From Proteles cristata cristata (taxonomy: Eukaryota; Chordata; Mammalia; Carnivora; Hyaenidae): 64,000 bases of DNA. Position numbers and translations under genes: made by a program. The notes beneath the pieces were generated by a model. It was given only the letters and a program-made list of their open reading frames with translations, made no database searches and had not been told where the DNA came from. The stretch lies in NCBI GenBank assembly GCA_017311185.1, contig JAESUZ010003089.1, positions 248,001-312,000 on the forward strand. Direction: 5' to 3'. Below are positions 9,982 through 22,012 of this stretch, one piece after another. The stretch's first letter is position 1, and each line of letters begins with the position of its first letter.

Positions 9982-11084
9982 AGAGCTTGTTGGGATCTAT
10001 TACTTGCCCAGCACTGGAACCACAGATAAACCCAAAATACTCGTGTACTCGTGTTTGCAGCACTCTCAGGGGCCGGCGCCCCCAGAGCAGGTCAGGGCCA
10101 CGGGAGGCTGCTGGCACTGACGCAGCGCCCTTCCCCCCAGGCCTGCTCCCGGGCAGCTGTGGCCCCCAATCCCTTCTAGGGGGTGGCCTGGGTGGGTGGG
10201 GAGAGTAAAGCCTCCAAATCAAGCCTCGCCTGCTTTGTCAGACTCCAGAGACAAAGCCCTTCCAGAAGTTTCCATCAGGTGTGCCTGGAGGCAGCCCTCG
10301 GCACCCTGCAGACACAAGACCACGGTGCCCTCCGTGCCGCCCTTGGCTCTGCACCCACACCCTGCACAGAGCAGACACTTAGCAAACGGAAACCAAGTGA
10401 CCTGAAACAGAGGCCCAGGGGGAGGGATGCACTCTGAGCTGGGGGGGGCGGGGGGGGTAGACCCGGACAGTGCTGTCCGGAAGCCCCCCCAGTGGGCCCC
10501 GGTTCCACACAGTCCCCGGCCCACCTGCTCACCAGCATTGAGCTCCTCCTCCCCTGTGGGCAACAGGCAGCTGGACCTCCAGTGGGGACAGAAGTCCTCA
10601 CTGGGTGTGGCCTCCATGGACAGTGTCACCTTCCGGGAGAGCAGGTTCTGGGGCAGGGACAAAGGGTGGGGACAGTCAGACTTGCCGAGGAGAGGCCAGA
10701 GCACACTGGGGCCCCCCTCAGTCACCCCAACCTTACAGGGTCCCACCCCAGCCAGTCACCCCAACCTTACCAAGGCCCCCTCAGTCATGCAGCTCTGTGA
10801 GTTCTGGGGACCTAGGGAAGGAGGGAAGGATGAGCTGACATTCAAGGCCATCGGGTCTTTACTGGGCCCCAGGCTCCCCTCCCCAGAGGCTCTGGGGTTC
10901 GATATCCTGAGTGCGTGGCGGTGACCACACGGGCCTCCCACGGTCCAGGCATCCGCAGCCCAGGGGCATTGTGGACGGGTCCAAGGAGCTTTAGCAAAGC
11001 CTTTCCAGGAGGCCAGGGGACCGGAGCCCACCCTGGCCTGGGCCTGGGCGGAGGACTCAGGCGCTCTGACCGCCTTGCGGCCCC
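9982..11084. other. No recognised gene
   Basis: GC-rich DNA with a poly(G) run near 10,440-10,458 and a repeated phrase (AGTCACCCCAACCTTAC) at about 10,720-10,770. Confidence 0.4.
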
Positions 11085-11410
11085 ATCGCAGATGTTTTTC
11101 ACATGTAAAGTTTGTTTAAAAGGTGTGAAAGGTAACAGCCCCCCACAAGGGGAATCTCAGCTAAGACCCTGGTGCACACAGACCCCCACAGATGCACACT
11201 TCCGGGAATTTAATCTATGGAAAAATGAGAAATTCACCTACTCAAAGGTGCTTCACGGATCTAAAAAGCTATGTTCAAAAATAGAGGAAGGGCCGGCAGT
11301 AGTTAAAACTCATGCTTCTAACGACTGTTTAATGATGAGGGGAAATGCTTAGGATCCCACAGGGAATAAAAAAATTTTATGATTCAAATTTAAAATCAGA
11401 AATCATCTCC
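11085..11410 (+). mobile_element. Ancient L1-type 3' fragment (HAL1/L1M-like)
   Basis: AT-richer island with phrases such as GGGAAATGCTTAGGAT and TTATGATTCAAATTTAAAAT, which resemble the 3' end of old L1 families. Strongly decayed; the exact family is uncertain. Confidence 0.4.
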
Positions 11411-11547
11411 GGGAGTCAGGATGGGGGGGGAAGTGTTTCCTGTACCCTTTGCAACAATTTGCAACCTGTGTGCGGTGAGCGGGGCCTACCCTTACGCATG
11501 CGCCTCGGAAACCAAACATGATGTGAGGTTAAAAACAAAGGTAAGAA

Positions 11548-11735
11548 GGGGCGCCAGGGGAGCTCAGTCGGTTAAGCGTCCGACTTTGGCTCAGGTTGTG
11601 ATCTCACAGTCCAGGAGTTCAAGCCCCGTGTTGGGCTCTGTGCTGACAGCTCAGAGCCTGGAGCTGCTTCAGATTCTGTCTCCCTCTCTCTCTGCCCCTC
11701 CCCTGCTCACACTCTGTTTCTCACAAAAATAAATA
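11548..11735 (+). mobile_element. CAN-type SINE (felid)
   Basis: Has the GGGGCGCC start, tRNA-like head, GACAGCTCAGAGCCTGGAGC segment, CT-rich tail and CAAAAATAAATA end. No clear target-site duplication was seen. Confidence 0.88.
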
Positions 11736-14559
11736 GTCAGGGGACCCTACCTCGAGCCCTGCGGACAGCTGGGCCCTATGGTGGGGAGGCTAAACAGGGG
11801 GGCTCTGCCCAGTTCTGAGTTCCGAGGACCCTGAGAAGAAGACAGGGTGGGGTCGGGCCCAGGCCTGGAGGGTGGGGGTCTGCTCAGGCCTGGGAGGGGC
11901 CGGTGTTGGGGGAGAGGTTCACAGGGGGCAGGACAGCAGCGTCCAGCAGACATCCGAGCCGCTAGGAGGCAGTGACGGCTCCAGGTCACCAAGCACCACC
12001 AGACAGCAAAGGATTTATTCTCTGAGGAAGCCCCGTTGATGGGGGTGGGGGCATATTTTGAGGACATTTGTGAATTCACAGGGTTGGGAGCAAAGCCAGG
12101 CCGAGGTGACCCTGAGAGGCCTTGCTCCCATGACCCGGGGGACTGTGCCGCCCCAGGCAGGAGCAGCCCCCTGCCAGGCTTTCCCCAGTGTCGTTTGGAG
12201 GTCACCGGAGGCCCCTGTTAAAATCATCTGTAGTTGCGAGCCCGGTGCCCTGAGTGCTGGGGGGTGGGGTGGGGGCATCTAGAAAGGCCTGTGGGCGTGG
12301 CCCCATCCGGACTTCCGCCCGTGGCTCAGGTGGGGGCAGTACCTCTGAGAGCGGCCTCCTGAGTCTCCGATCCTAGGGCCCAATGGGGACTCGTCTCTTG
12401 AGAAAGTGAGTCCAGAAACCAGGTTTCCCCACTGGCCCCGGTTCCCAACAGCCGCCCTGTCCTGAGAATTCCACCCCCAACTGACATCGTGGCCAGTTGA
12501 GGGCCTTCCGGGCGCGCGGGGCCGGGGGTGTGGCTCCTGAGCCCGGACGCTGACCCAGACAGGCCCGAGAGGGGCACCCACCCTGCCTCGTCCCCGCCGG
12601 GGAGCACCCACCTCGGGCTGCCACTCAGGCCTCGCTCATGGGGCTCCTGCCTGCTTCCGGCCGGCACCCTGAAGACCCTTGGGGGCGTATGTCCCCAGCT
12701 CCATCATCCGGGTGCTGCCTGGGGCCAGGCCCCCAAAAGCCCAGAGAATATAAAACATGGCCAGACTTGCCACCACCTGCCAAGGGCGAATTCAGTGACG
12801 TCTGCCCTTGATGTGCACACGGAGGTGTAGCCATACCCACCCCCCAGGGGAAACCGAGCCCCCCCACCCCCCATGTGCTCCCCAAGGGATCCTCCCCCGC
12901 CCCACCCGCCCACCTCACCATCCCCCAGGGCAGCTCAGTGACTGAAAGCCGCCTGCGGCCAGGACAGACCAGCGTCCCCTCCCCGCCAATGGCCACAGGA
13001 GGCCTCCGCCGCCCCCTCGGCCCAGGACCCCGCCCCCTGGCTCCACCGAGCCTCCTGAGAACTGCATGCGGGGTGCCAGCCCTAGGAGCCTCTACCTGTT
13101 AAGAGCTCTCCTCCAGAGATGCCCCCGCCCCTGCCTCCTGGGGGCGACTGAAGCGGTCCCCTTGAGAGGGTCCCTACCTGTGTCCGGGACGCTCCTGAGG
13201 GCATCTCTGATCAATAGTGGGGCTCCCCAGTTCCTGGCGCAGAGAAAATCCTGGAGCTGCAAACCCTGAGACAGGAGAGCCCCTCTCCTCGGATGAGCTC
13301 GGGGTGAGGCCCCAGCAGGCCGGCAAGAAGAACCGCCCCCCCTTAGGGCCACCGCAGCCACGAGCAGGCGCTGGAGGGGTCTGGGCCCCTGGGGGTGGCC
13401 CCCAGCGGTCCAAGGGGGAGGTTTCCGCCATTAGTGCCATGGGAGAGGGGATCCCAGACTCAGGGGGAATAGGGAGCCCCGACCTGTGGCTAGCTGGCCT
13501 GAGGCCCCATCGAGAGGCTGGGAGCCAGGTGAAGAGAGAAAGACCCAGAATGAGGCCTCCCCCAGGACGGGCATTTTGGAAGCCGCCGCCCGGAGGCCCT
13601 TCTGCCTGGGGTTGTGGGTGTTTCTCTCTGCGCCTGTGCCCCCGGCTCCCTGGCAGGGCCACAGCTCTCTGACCCGTGAAGGGTATTCGGTAGGGAGGGT
13701 GGGGCGAGGGGGGCCCTGAGGGACACATAAGGGGCTTTCCCAACCGCCACAAGCCCTTTGAACCATTTGCCACGAGAAGAGGGGCCAGAGTTGACCCTGT
13801 GTGGGGTGGGGGGGGGCAGGGAGCTGGCTAACAACCCTCAGCACGTCCAGATCAGTCAGGTGGAACCACACTTCCAGGCCACGCTGTGGCGATGTGACTC
13901 CGGAGGGCACATGGCCGCCCTCAAGGACCCACATCTGAAGGGGGACCTCAGTCCCCGGGCCCCGCGGTGGCACATGCCGTCTCTATGGTGACGAAGCTGT
14001 CTGGGGAAGAAGTGAGCCGTGCACTTCGCAGGGGGTAGGCTGGGCACTAGGTGGCCTCTGCTTCGAAGGTCTGAGCAGAAGGCAGGCCACGGGCAGGGGC
14101 CACGGGCAGGGGCCACAGACGGGCCAGGACTGGGCGGGCAGCCACTTCGAGTGTAGAGTAAGTGGTGGTTCTGAGCAGAAGGCAGGCCACAGGCAGGGGA
14201 CCCAGAATCGGGTGCGTAGAAATGGAGACGGCAGACAGAGCCGCGTGGGGGTGCCGGCCCCCCACTGGGACGCACACCCAGGCAGGGGGAGGCCCTGGAC
14301 AGCATGAGCCCTTGGGTCGCCCTGGGGAGCCTGGGAGCCCACGGAGGGGCGCGCTCCACGCCCGAGGTCGATTGATCTGTGAGTTTTACCAGGATGACTT
14401 GCTCCCTGCCACCCGAGGGCCCGTGGAGGCCGGCAGAGCCAGGGAGGCAGGGCGGCTTCAGAGGGACGGATGCCTCCCTGGTGGGGAGAGGAGGGATGGG
14501 AAAGACAGGGGCCCTGCAGAGTCCTGTCTCAGCCCACGGCTCCCCGTGACAGGCTGTCA
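11736..14559. other. No recognised gene; GC-rich, with a small local duplication
   Basis: Unique GC-rich DNA. A phrase of about 21 bp (TCTGAGCAGAAGGCAGGCCA) occurs at about 14,081 and again about 90 bp later, and a GGCCACGGGCAGG unit repeats between them. Confidence 0.4.
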
Positions 14560-14830
14560 CCATCTGACTCACTTATTCAACATATGATAATTGAACACCC
14601 AGAATGTACTGTCCCCCGTCAGCTCCAAAGGAAGAAAAAGGGGCTCAGCCTGCCAGGGAGGCAGACTCGTAAACCAACAGTCATTCAACAGTGCGCAGTG
14701 GAAACCGGCCAGTGCGGCCTGGGAGAATCAGGGCAGGCGTCCCAGAGGAAGGGGCATTTGAGCTGGGGCTTGAAGCATAGGGAGGAGTTTGCCAGACTCC
14801 ACGGAGAGAAGGTGCTGCAGCACACGGTGG
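14560..14830 (+). mobile_element. L2-like LINE relic
   Basis: The order of phrases matches the 3' end of L2: TTATTCAACATATGATAATT-GAACACC, then GGCAGACTCGTAAACCAACA, then GGGGCATTTGAGCTGGGGCT. Diverged, so boundaries are approximate. Confidence 0.55.
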
Positions 14831-17119
14831 AAACGGCATAGGAAGGCCTGGAGCAGGGCAAGCTCGGTCCGGGGGTGGAGCCCCGGGAAGGAGGTGCTGG
14901 GGGGCGCACGTGGCCCCCACGGCAGGAGGCAGGGGGGGCGGGGCGGGGTGGGGGTGAGGGGTGGGTATCCTTTGCAAGTGCAAGGCTCTGGATTTGGTTT
15001 TGCCTTCTGGCAGGAGGAGGTTCGAGGCTTCAGCGCAGCAGGAGGGAGCCGGGCGAGGGTGTGGCTGCAGGAGTCGCCCCGTTGCCTGGTCACCATCAGG
15101 CTTCGCTCCAGGCTTCAGACAATGCCCGGGGCGGCCTCGGAGGCCCTTCCCAACATTCTCCCGGGTCCGGGCTCTGGGTCCCTGCTCTGCCCACAGATGG
15201 GGCCAAGGAGGGGAGGCTGTGCAGGGGTGCGGGGGGACTTCAAGATGCCCACGGCCAAGCAACCCGGGGCCAGGGCTGGCCCCCCCCCCACGGCCAAATC
15301 CCACAGGGCCCCTCCCGCCTGGCCAGCCCTGGTGCCCACCTCCCACACGTCAGAGCAGGGCCTGGGGGCGGCCCGGCCTCCACCATCTGCCCGGGTAGGA
15401 GCTGGGGCGCATGGAGGGCACGGCCCGCGTGGGCTGCGTCTGGGGGCCTGGAGTCCTCTGCCGCTTCCTGGCCACGCCCACAGGTCCAGCCCTGCCCTTT
15501 GGGGGTCGTCGCCTCGAGCAAGGAAGACAGGACACTTGAAGGGAAGTCCCCACGCACAAGGCGGGGTGGGGGGGCGCTGAGTGGTGCCGCAAGGGCTCCG
15601 GCGTGTCAGCTCCGCTTAGATCCCCAGTCAGTGGGCGCCCCCCCAAGCCGCCCTCTCACAGCCCCGCAGTCGGAGTGGGCGCCCCGAGCCAGTGTGGAAA
15701 GTCCACGCCCTGTCCTGCCTCGTGTGGCCGCAGGACAGGAGGCCACCAGGACCTGCGGAGGGACGTCCTCGTTCCCTGGGGACCCCCTTCCTCTCCCACT
15801 TCACCGCCTGCCCCTGCCGTCACTGGCCCCTCGGCCACCACGTCCTCGTTACCCCTCCGTCCCCCACGTGACCGTGAAACCCCGAAGTCGCCTCCGGGCC
15901 CCGGCACCCCACAGACGTGTCATGGCACTCAGGGACGGCCATGGTGCAGATGACAGGAGACCGTCCCCTACGCGGGCTTCCTGCGGGCCGGGTCCCCAGC
16001 AGGGGTGTGGCCCTGAGGTCAGACCTTCAGTCTTCTGGGGCCCGTGACCAGCTTCTCTCCACCCCCACGGGGGGACATCACAGACACCCAGCGGAGGGAA
16101 TGCGCCGTCACTAACAATGTGCTGGGACAAAGGTGTGGTTTCTCCCTCAAGGGCCACCTTGGTGGCAGCGTGCGGTGACAGCTGCGGAGTCATGGGGGGT
16201 GAGGACATGGGGGGTCCCTCCACCTCCAGGGTTTGACGGTCACTTGACAATCCCTTTACCCTTTCCCTGGCCGCCTCTCCACGCCTCTCCCCGCTGTCAC
16301 AGGCTCCTTCAAAGGGACCAGCTCACTGTGGGAGAAGCTGCCTCAGGCGCAGAGAGGACCCGCATGGCCAGTCTCCTGCCTGCTTGACAGAAGTCCCTTC
16401 CACAGCATCCCTGGCATTCCAGGCTCTGCTTGGTTGCCTCCAAGGCTGGGAAACTCACTATCTCTCCAAACATGTAAATGAAACAGGGAGGGAGGCAGGA
16501 TATGGGCCATCTAAGACCCCAGATAACTCGCCACGGGCAGCGTGATGCAACACATCGCAGTCTCCCCAAAGCCATAGAGGTTTTGAAGAGACCCCTGTAT
16601 GAGACCTTTCCCCGAGTGGAGGTGGGTGGCGTGGGCAGCCCTGCCAGTCTCCAGAGAAGTGGCCCACTGGCACAGAGGAGGGAAACACCCGGGCGAGTCA
16701 GCCCGATGGAGGGATTTGAGGGGAGGTCTGTTCAAATCCTCGTGCAGCAATGGTGGGAAAACGCCAAGCGCAGACCCAGGCCCCCCTTAGCCCAGCCAGG
16801 GCGCCTGCCCCCTCCCCATTCCCCCCACCTTTTCCCCAAGGCGTTCAATCAGGGATGGGGGTCCAGGAGGGGCTGCCTACACAGTTGTGGGGGGCTGTGG
16901 GGTTTGCGGTGTCGTAGAAGCCACAGGGTGAGGGAGAAAGGACGTTTCCAGCAGCGCTGGGTCTCGCAGGCGTCCTCCCTGCAAGGCAGGCCGACCAGCC
17001 GGGCGGCACGGGGGCCCCTGCCTGGGCGCTGCACCCACGACCCGCGCATCCCTCCTGCGCCCGGTACCGCACGGCCTCGGTCACTGCCGCTACCCCGTGA
17101 TAAGCCTCGAAAGTGGGCA
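14831..17119. other. No recognised gene
   Basis: GC-rich DNA with several long spurious open frames on the + strand, which lack family features. Nothing on the minus strand could be joined to the MROH exons. Confidence 0.4.
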
Positions 17120-18065
17120 GACGGGGATTCCTCACACTTTATTCTTGTTTTTCAAAACTGTTTGAGCTATTCTAATTCCTTTGTCTTTCCCTATAAATTT
17201 TAGAATTTTAGAAGAATCTTGTCTATATCCACAAAACGTCCTTGTGGAATTTTGCCAGGAATTGCCTTAAAACTTACATAAATTTGTGGAGAATTGACAT
17301 CTTCACATCACATCTTGAGTTTTCCAATCCATGAATATGGTATGTCTCTCTTATTGAGACCCCCTTATACTTCATCAGTCTTTCGTTCTTAGAGGCCTGC
17401 ACACGTCTGCTAAACTTACACCTAAGTATTTCATTCTTCCCCCAGCAACTGCAAATGATATTTCTATTTGTTTCCATGTGTTCATTGCTAGTACATCGAA
17501 ATACACAGTTGATTTTGTCTTGATATTGCTCATGACTTTACCAAACTCACTTATTAGCTCCAAAAGGTTTTTTTAGTAAATTCTTTGGGATTTTCTACAC
17601 AGACAATTGTGTCATCTGCAAATGAAGATAGTGTTATTTCTTCCTTTCTATCTGTATGCCTTTTATGCATTTTTCTCACCTCACTGCAGTGACGGAAACT
17701 TCCAGTATTCCTGATCTGAGGAGGAAAACGTTTGGTCTTCTGCCACTGGCACGATGTCAGGTGGACGTCTCTTTATCAGGTTGACAGAACTCCCCTCTAT
17801 CCTATTTTTCTGCAAGTGTTTATCATGACCAAAGTGTTACATTTTCTCAACTACTTTTTCAGTATCAAGGGATATGACCATGTGATTTATTGCCTTGGCC
17901 TGTTAGTACCGTGAATTACATTGCGCATTTTCAAACTGAGCCAGGCTTGCACCCCAGGAATGAGGCTCTGGGTCACAGTACATGCTATTTTTATATACTG
18001 CAAAATTCTATTTGCTACTATTCGTTAGGGGTCTTTGTATGTATATTTATGAGAGACACTGATCT
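17120..18065 (-). mobile_element. Truncated L1 LINE, ORF2 reverse-transcriptase region
   Basis: Read on the minus strand this is L1 ORF2. Around 17,601-17,622 the reverse complement encodes the FADDTIV block of the RT active site. The segment near 17,900-17,965 matches the conserved block before it (the region of GGxTPRNG-like L1 sequence). The C-terminal part of ORF2 is at low coordinates. It has multiple stops and no ends, so it is inactive. AT-rich against a GC-rich background. Confidence 0.85.
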
Positions 18066-18068
18066 ATG

Positions 18069-18158
18069 TTTTTCCCCTTTCCTTCCCTCCTTCCTTCCTT
18101 CCTTCCTCCCTCCCTCGTTCCTTTCTCTCTTCCTTTCTTTCCTTGCTTCTTTCTTTTG
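18069..18158 (+). repeat. (CCTT)n pyrimidine-rich simple repeat
   Basis: About 90 bp of CCTT/CTTT/CCCT units abutting the L1 fragment. Confidence 0.9.
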
Positions 18159-20767
18159 TGTCCTGTCTCTGTCTGGTAGTACAAGCTTCATTAAACCAAC
18201 CTGGAGGAGGTGACGAACTGAGCCAAGGAAGGAGACTATAACAGCGGAACACAATGTAGCACAGGGTGGCAGTGCAGGGGGAGTGGGGGGCTGCGAGGTG
18301 TGCAAATGGAGGTACCTGCCCTTAGGAAGAGGAGGAAGGGAAAGCATAGGGGCCCCACCAGAATGAGGGGCGCTCCTGGGGACCCGTCAGGAGAGGGCAC
18401 GGCAGCAGCGCCCCTGCCCCCTGCCCCCTGCGCCCTGCGCCCTGCGCCCCTGGGGGGAGAAGGGGAAACGGCAGGAGGAGGGGCTGCAGGGGCAGGGGGG
18501 GAAGGCCCCACTCAGAGCTCTCAGGCTGCGCCAAGGACGGAGCTGGAGACCTGGGGGCAGGAAGGGCGTGACAGTCCCGCCCCGGGCCTGAGAGTGAGGG
18601 TCCCCCCCAGGTGAGGGCGTGGGGTCATTGCAGCATACCTAAGCCGCCCTCCCCCTGCCATCACAGAGCTATGAGGGCAGCAGAAAACAGGGCCAAGGCT
18701 GGGAGGGGGCAGGGGCGGGGGGAGGGGAGCAGGGCCAGACGCGCTGCCCGCCCCCAGGGAACCGCTCAGGCTCGAGGCTGGACAGCCCGGTCGCTGCGCG
18801 TGAAGGGAGGCCCGTATTCTGGGCACAGGTGAAGAAAGGCTGGCATCTACTCACTGCCCCGTAAGGTGGAGCCCCGGTCGAAGCCTGTACGACGCTCCGA
18901 CCAGGTCACAGCAAAGTTGAGACACACGCAGACCCAGGGAGGACCCTGGAGGCGGACGGGCCGTGGTCCCCGGCCGCCAGCAGACTGAGCGGGGTGTCCG
19001 TGGACAGCAATTATTTGCGCTGTGGTGGGTTTCCCGCCCGTGGACAGACAAGTCCAAGGTCTCCCGGGGGGCGGAAGGGGGCGCCTCCTGGCGCCGAGCA
19101 AGGGGGTCCCTGCCGGTGCCGCGCAAGTCTGGACGCTAAACAGCTGCATCCAGGGCAGAGACGGGCTGGTGTCCTGGGGGGCAGACCCAAAGTCCCCCCA
19201 ACACACACACGTCCAAGGCCAGGGGACAGAGGAGGCTGCGAGCAAGGGTAGAGTCTGTGGGCCGGGCCCAGAGCCCCCGCCGGTCCCCAGCCCCTTTCCG
19301 GGGCCCCAGCACCCTGTTCACGTGCAGGTGGGCGGAGGGGTCACCAGCTCGTTGGGGGGCTCCAGGCATCCCCCCACAGCCCCCTGGGCCATTTCCCTCA
19401 GACTGACCCGACTGTCCGTCAGGTGCCCAGGCGCGGGGAGGGCACAGGGAGGCCCCCCGGGGCTCTGATCCACATCACCATGGCAACACTGGGGAGGCCT
19501 TCCCTGAGCCGGGCAGGCCCCGGCCAGCCCAGGAATCTTTAACCCAGGCCCCCAGGGCTGGGGTGGCCTTGACGGGAGCCCCTGGGGGTGGGGGTGCTGG
19601 GGCAGCTGACCCCAGGGGGGGGCCTGAGGCCCGGGGAGGGAGAGGAGGTAAGGGGATGGGCCTGCCCTGGGAGGGGGCTGGGCGCCGCTGCGGGGGCCGG
19701 TGGCTGCAGACTCCGCCCCAGCCCCCACCTCAGTCAGCGCACGTTCGGAAGGAGGGACCGTCCCAGGCAAGCGCCTAACTGTCCTCTGGGGTCCCCAGGG
19801 CTCCCTGGCTGACAGCTGGGGGAGCCGGCGCTCTGGCGGCCCCAGGGCCCGGCCCCCCACCCAGGATCAGGATCGGCCCCTCCCCGGGGCGTCCCGTCCT
19901 CTCCCTCCTCTGTCCCCGAGGGGGGGTGGGGGCCCGCAAGTGTGACTTACAATGTTCCAGTAGCTGCAGTAAAAATAAAGAGAAATTCATTTAAATGACG
20001 TGTTTTGTCTAACCCAGTAAGTGCACAGCGTTGTGAGCAAGTGTCCGGCCTCAGGGAGCACGCGGCGCCCCAGGGCCCTTGGTGGGGTCTGCAGGGCTGG
20101 GGGCCAGGGCCTGGCAGCTTCCCATCCCCAGCACCCCCCCCCGCCCCTCTGGCAGGGGTGGGGGCGGGCGCGGGAGAGGCAGGGAGGAGGGGCGAGGAGG
20201 CCGCAGAGGGCCGGCCCCTGCCTCCTGGCTCTCCTCTCCCACCCACGCAGCTGTCGGGGCTCCTGGCACGGATGCCGGGCGACAGCGGGCGCTGCCGTTA
20301 GCGCCGCAGCCCCCCCGCAGCCCCCCGCAGCCCCCCTGCAGCCCCCCGTCCTCCGCCCTCCTCTGTGGTCCGCAGATGTGACAGAGGCCCCGGCGCTGCG
20401 GAGACGAGCAGACTGAGGGGGAGCGCGGGGGCCCAGGCGCTCTCACCCCGCGTCCCGGCCAGCGCCGGCCACGGCTCCCCAGGCCGCGCGGGAGGGGGCT
20501 CGGCCGCCGCAGGCCCTGGTGGCCGAGGAGGGGCAGAGGGAGGGGGCGGCCGCGGGGCCTCGGGGGATAGAGTGAGGCCACCGGGGGCCTTTCTGGACAC
20601 TGATGTCAGCCGGGCGGGGACGGTGACGCCCGGGGGGCCACTGTGATGAACTGGATGCGGCGGTGATGGGACGGGGTTTCCGGAACCTCCCCCTGCACCT
20701 CCTGACCGGTCCTGAAGCCCCAGGGCTCTTGTCAGCCGCTGCCCTCCCTGCGCCCACACATGCCTAC
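18159..20767. other. No recognised gene; very GC-rich
   Basis: Contains GCGCCCTGCGCCCTGCGCCC-like tandem phrases near 18,410-18,450 and CCCCCCGCAGC units near 20,300-20,350. No convincing exon. Confidence 0.4.
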
Positions 20768-22012
20768 CCCTCCACACGCACCCCTGCCACCCTCCACACG
20801 CACCCCTGCCACCCTCCACACGCACCCCTGCCACCCTCCACACGCACCCCTCTCTACCACCCTCCCACGCACCTCTACCACCCTCCACACCCACCCCTAC
20901 AACCCTTCACACGCACCCCTACCACCCTCCACACTCACCCCTGCCACACACACACCCCACCACACCCACACGCACCCCTACTACACACACACCCCTACCA
21001 CCCTCCACATGCACCCCTACCACACACATACACCCCTACCACACACACACCCCTACCACCCTCCACACGCACCCCTACCTCCCTCCACACGCACCCCTAC
21101 CACACACACACCCCTACCACCCTCCACAGGCACCCCTACCACCCTCCACATGCACCCCCTACCACACTCCACACGCTCCCATACCACCTTCCACACGCAC
21201 CCCTACCACACTCCACACACCCCTACCACACCCACCCCTACAACCTCCACACGCCCCTACCACCCGCCACACGCACCCCTACCACACACACACCCCACCA
21301 CCCACACGCACCCCTACTACACACACACCCCCTACCACCCTCCACACGCACCCCTACCCTCCACACACGCACCCCTACCACCCTCCACACGCACCCCTAC
21401 CACCCTCCACACGCACCTACCATACACACACCCCTACCACCCTCCACATGCTCTTCCACACGCACCCTACCACACTCCACACGCACCCCTACCACACACA
21501 CGCCCTACCACCCTCCACATGCACCCCTACCACACACACACCCCTACCACACTCCACACACAACCCTACCACCCTCCACATGCACCCCTACCACACACAC
21601 ACGCCTACCACAGTCCACACGCACCCTACCACACACACCGCTACTACCCTCCACACGCACCCCTACCACACGCACCCCTACCACACACACACACCTACCA
21701 CACTCCACACGCACCCCTACCACACGCACCCTACCACACTCCACACACCCCTACACACACACACCCCTACCATACACACTGCTACTACCCTCCACATGCA
21801 CCCCTACCACACTCCACACACACCCCTACCACACACACACCCCACCACACTCCACACACACCCCACCACACACACACGCCTACCACCCTCCACACACACC
21901 CCTACCACACACCCACACACACACCCTTAACACATACACCCCACCACACACACACCCCTACCACACACACTCCCTTACCACACATACAGACACACACACA
22001 CACACACACAGG
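20768..22012 (+). repeat. 1.24-kb CA-rich minisatellite, about 22-bp unit CCACCCTCCACACGCACCCC(T/A)
   Basis: The first units are regular 22-mers (CCACCCTCCACACGCACCCC plus TG). Further right the array mixes with CACACACACCCCTACCA units and ends in a (CA)n run. It lacks TAA, TAG and TGA in all + frames for long stretches, giving overlapping open frames of 472 and 419 codons rich in His, Thr and Pro. These follow from base composition and are not evidence for a gene. Confidence 0.95.

Noticed and set aside
10602..10647. Possible upstream MROH exon (46 nt, CCCCAG acceptor, GTGAGG donor, phase would fit)
   Set aside because: The phase agrees with exon a, but the 15 residues show no MROH similarity, so chance is as likely.
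14875..16047. 390-codon + strand open frame
   Set aside because: Low-complexity Pro/Ala/Gly/Arg translation with no recognisable domain. Competing frames overlap it on both strands.
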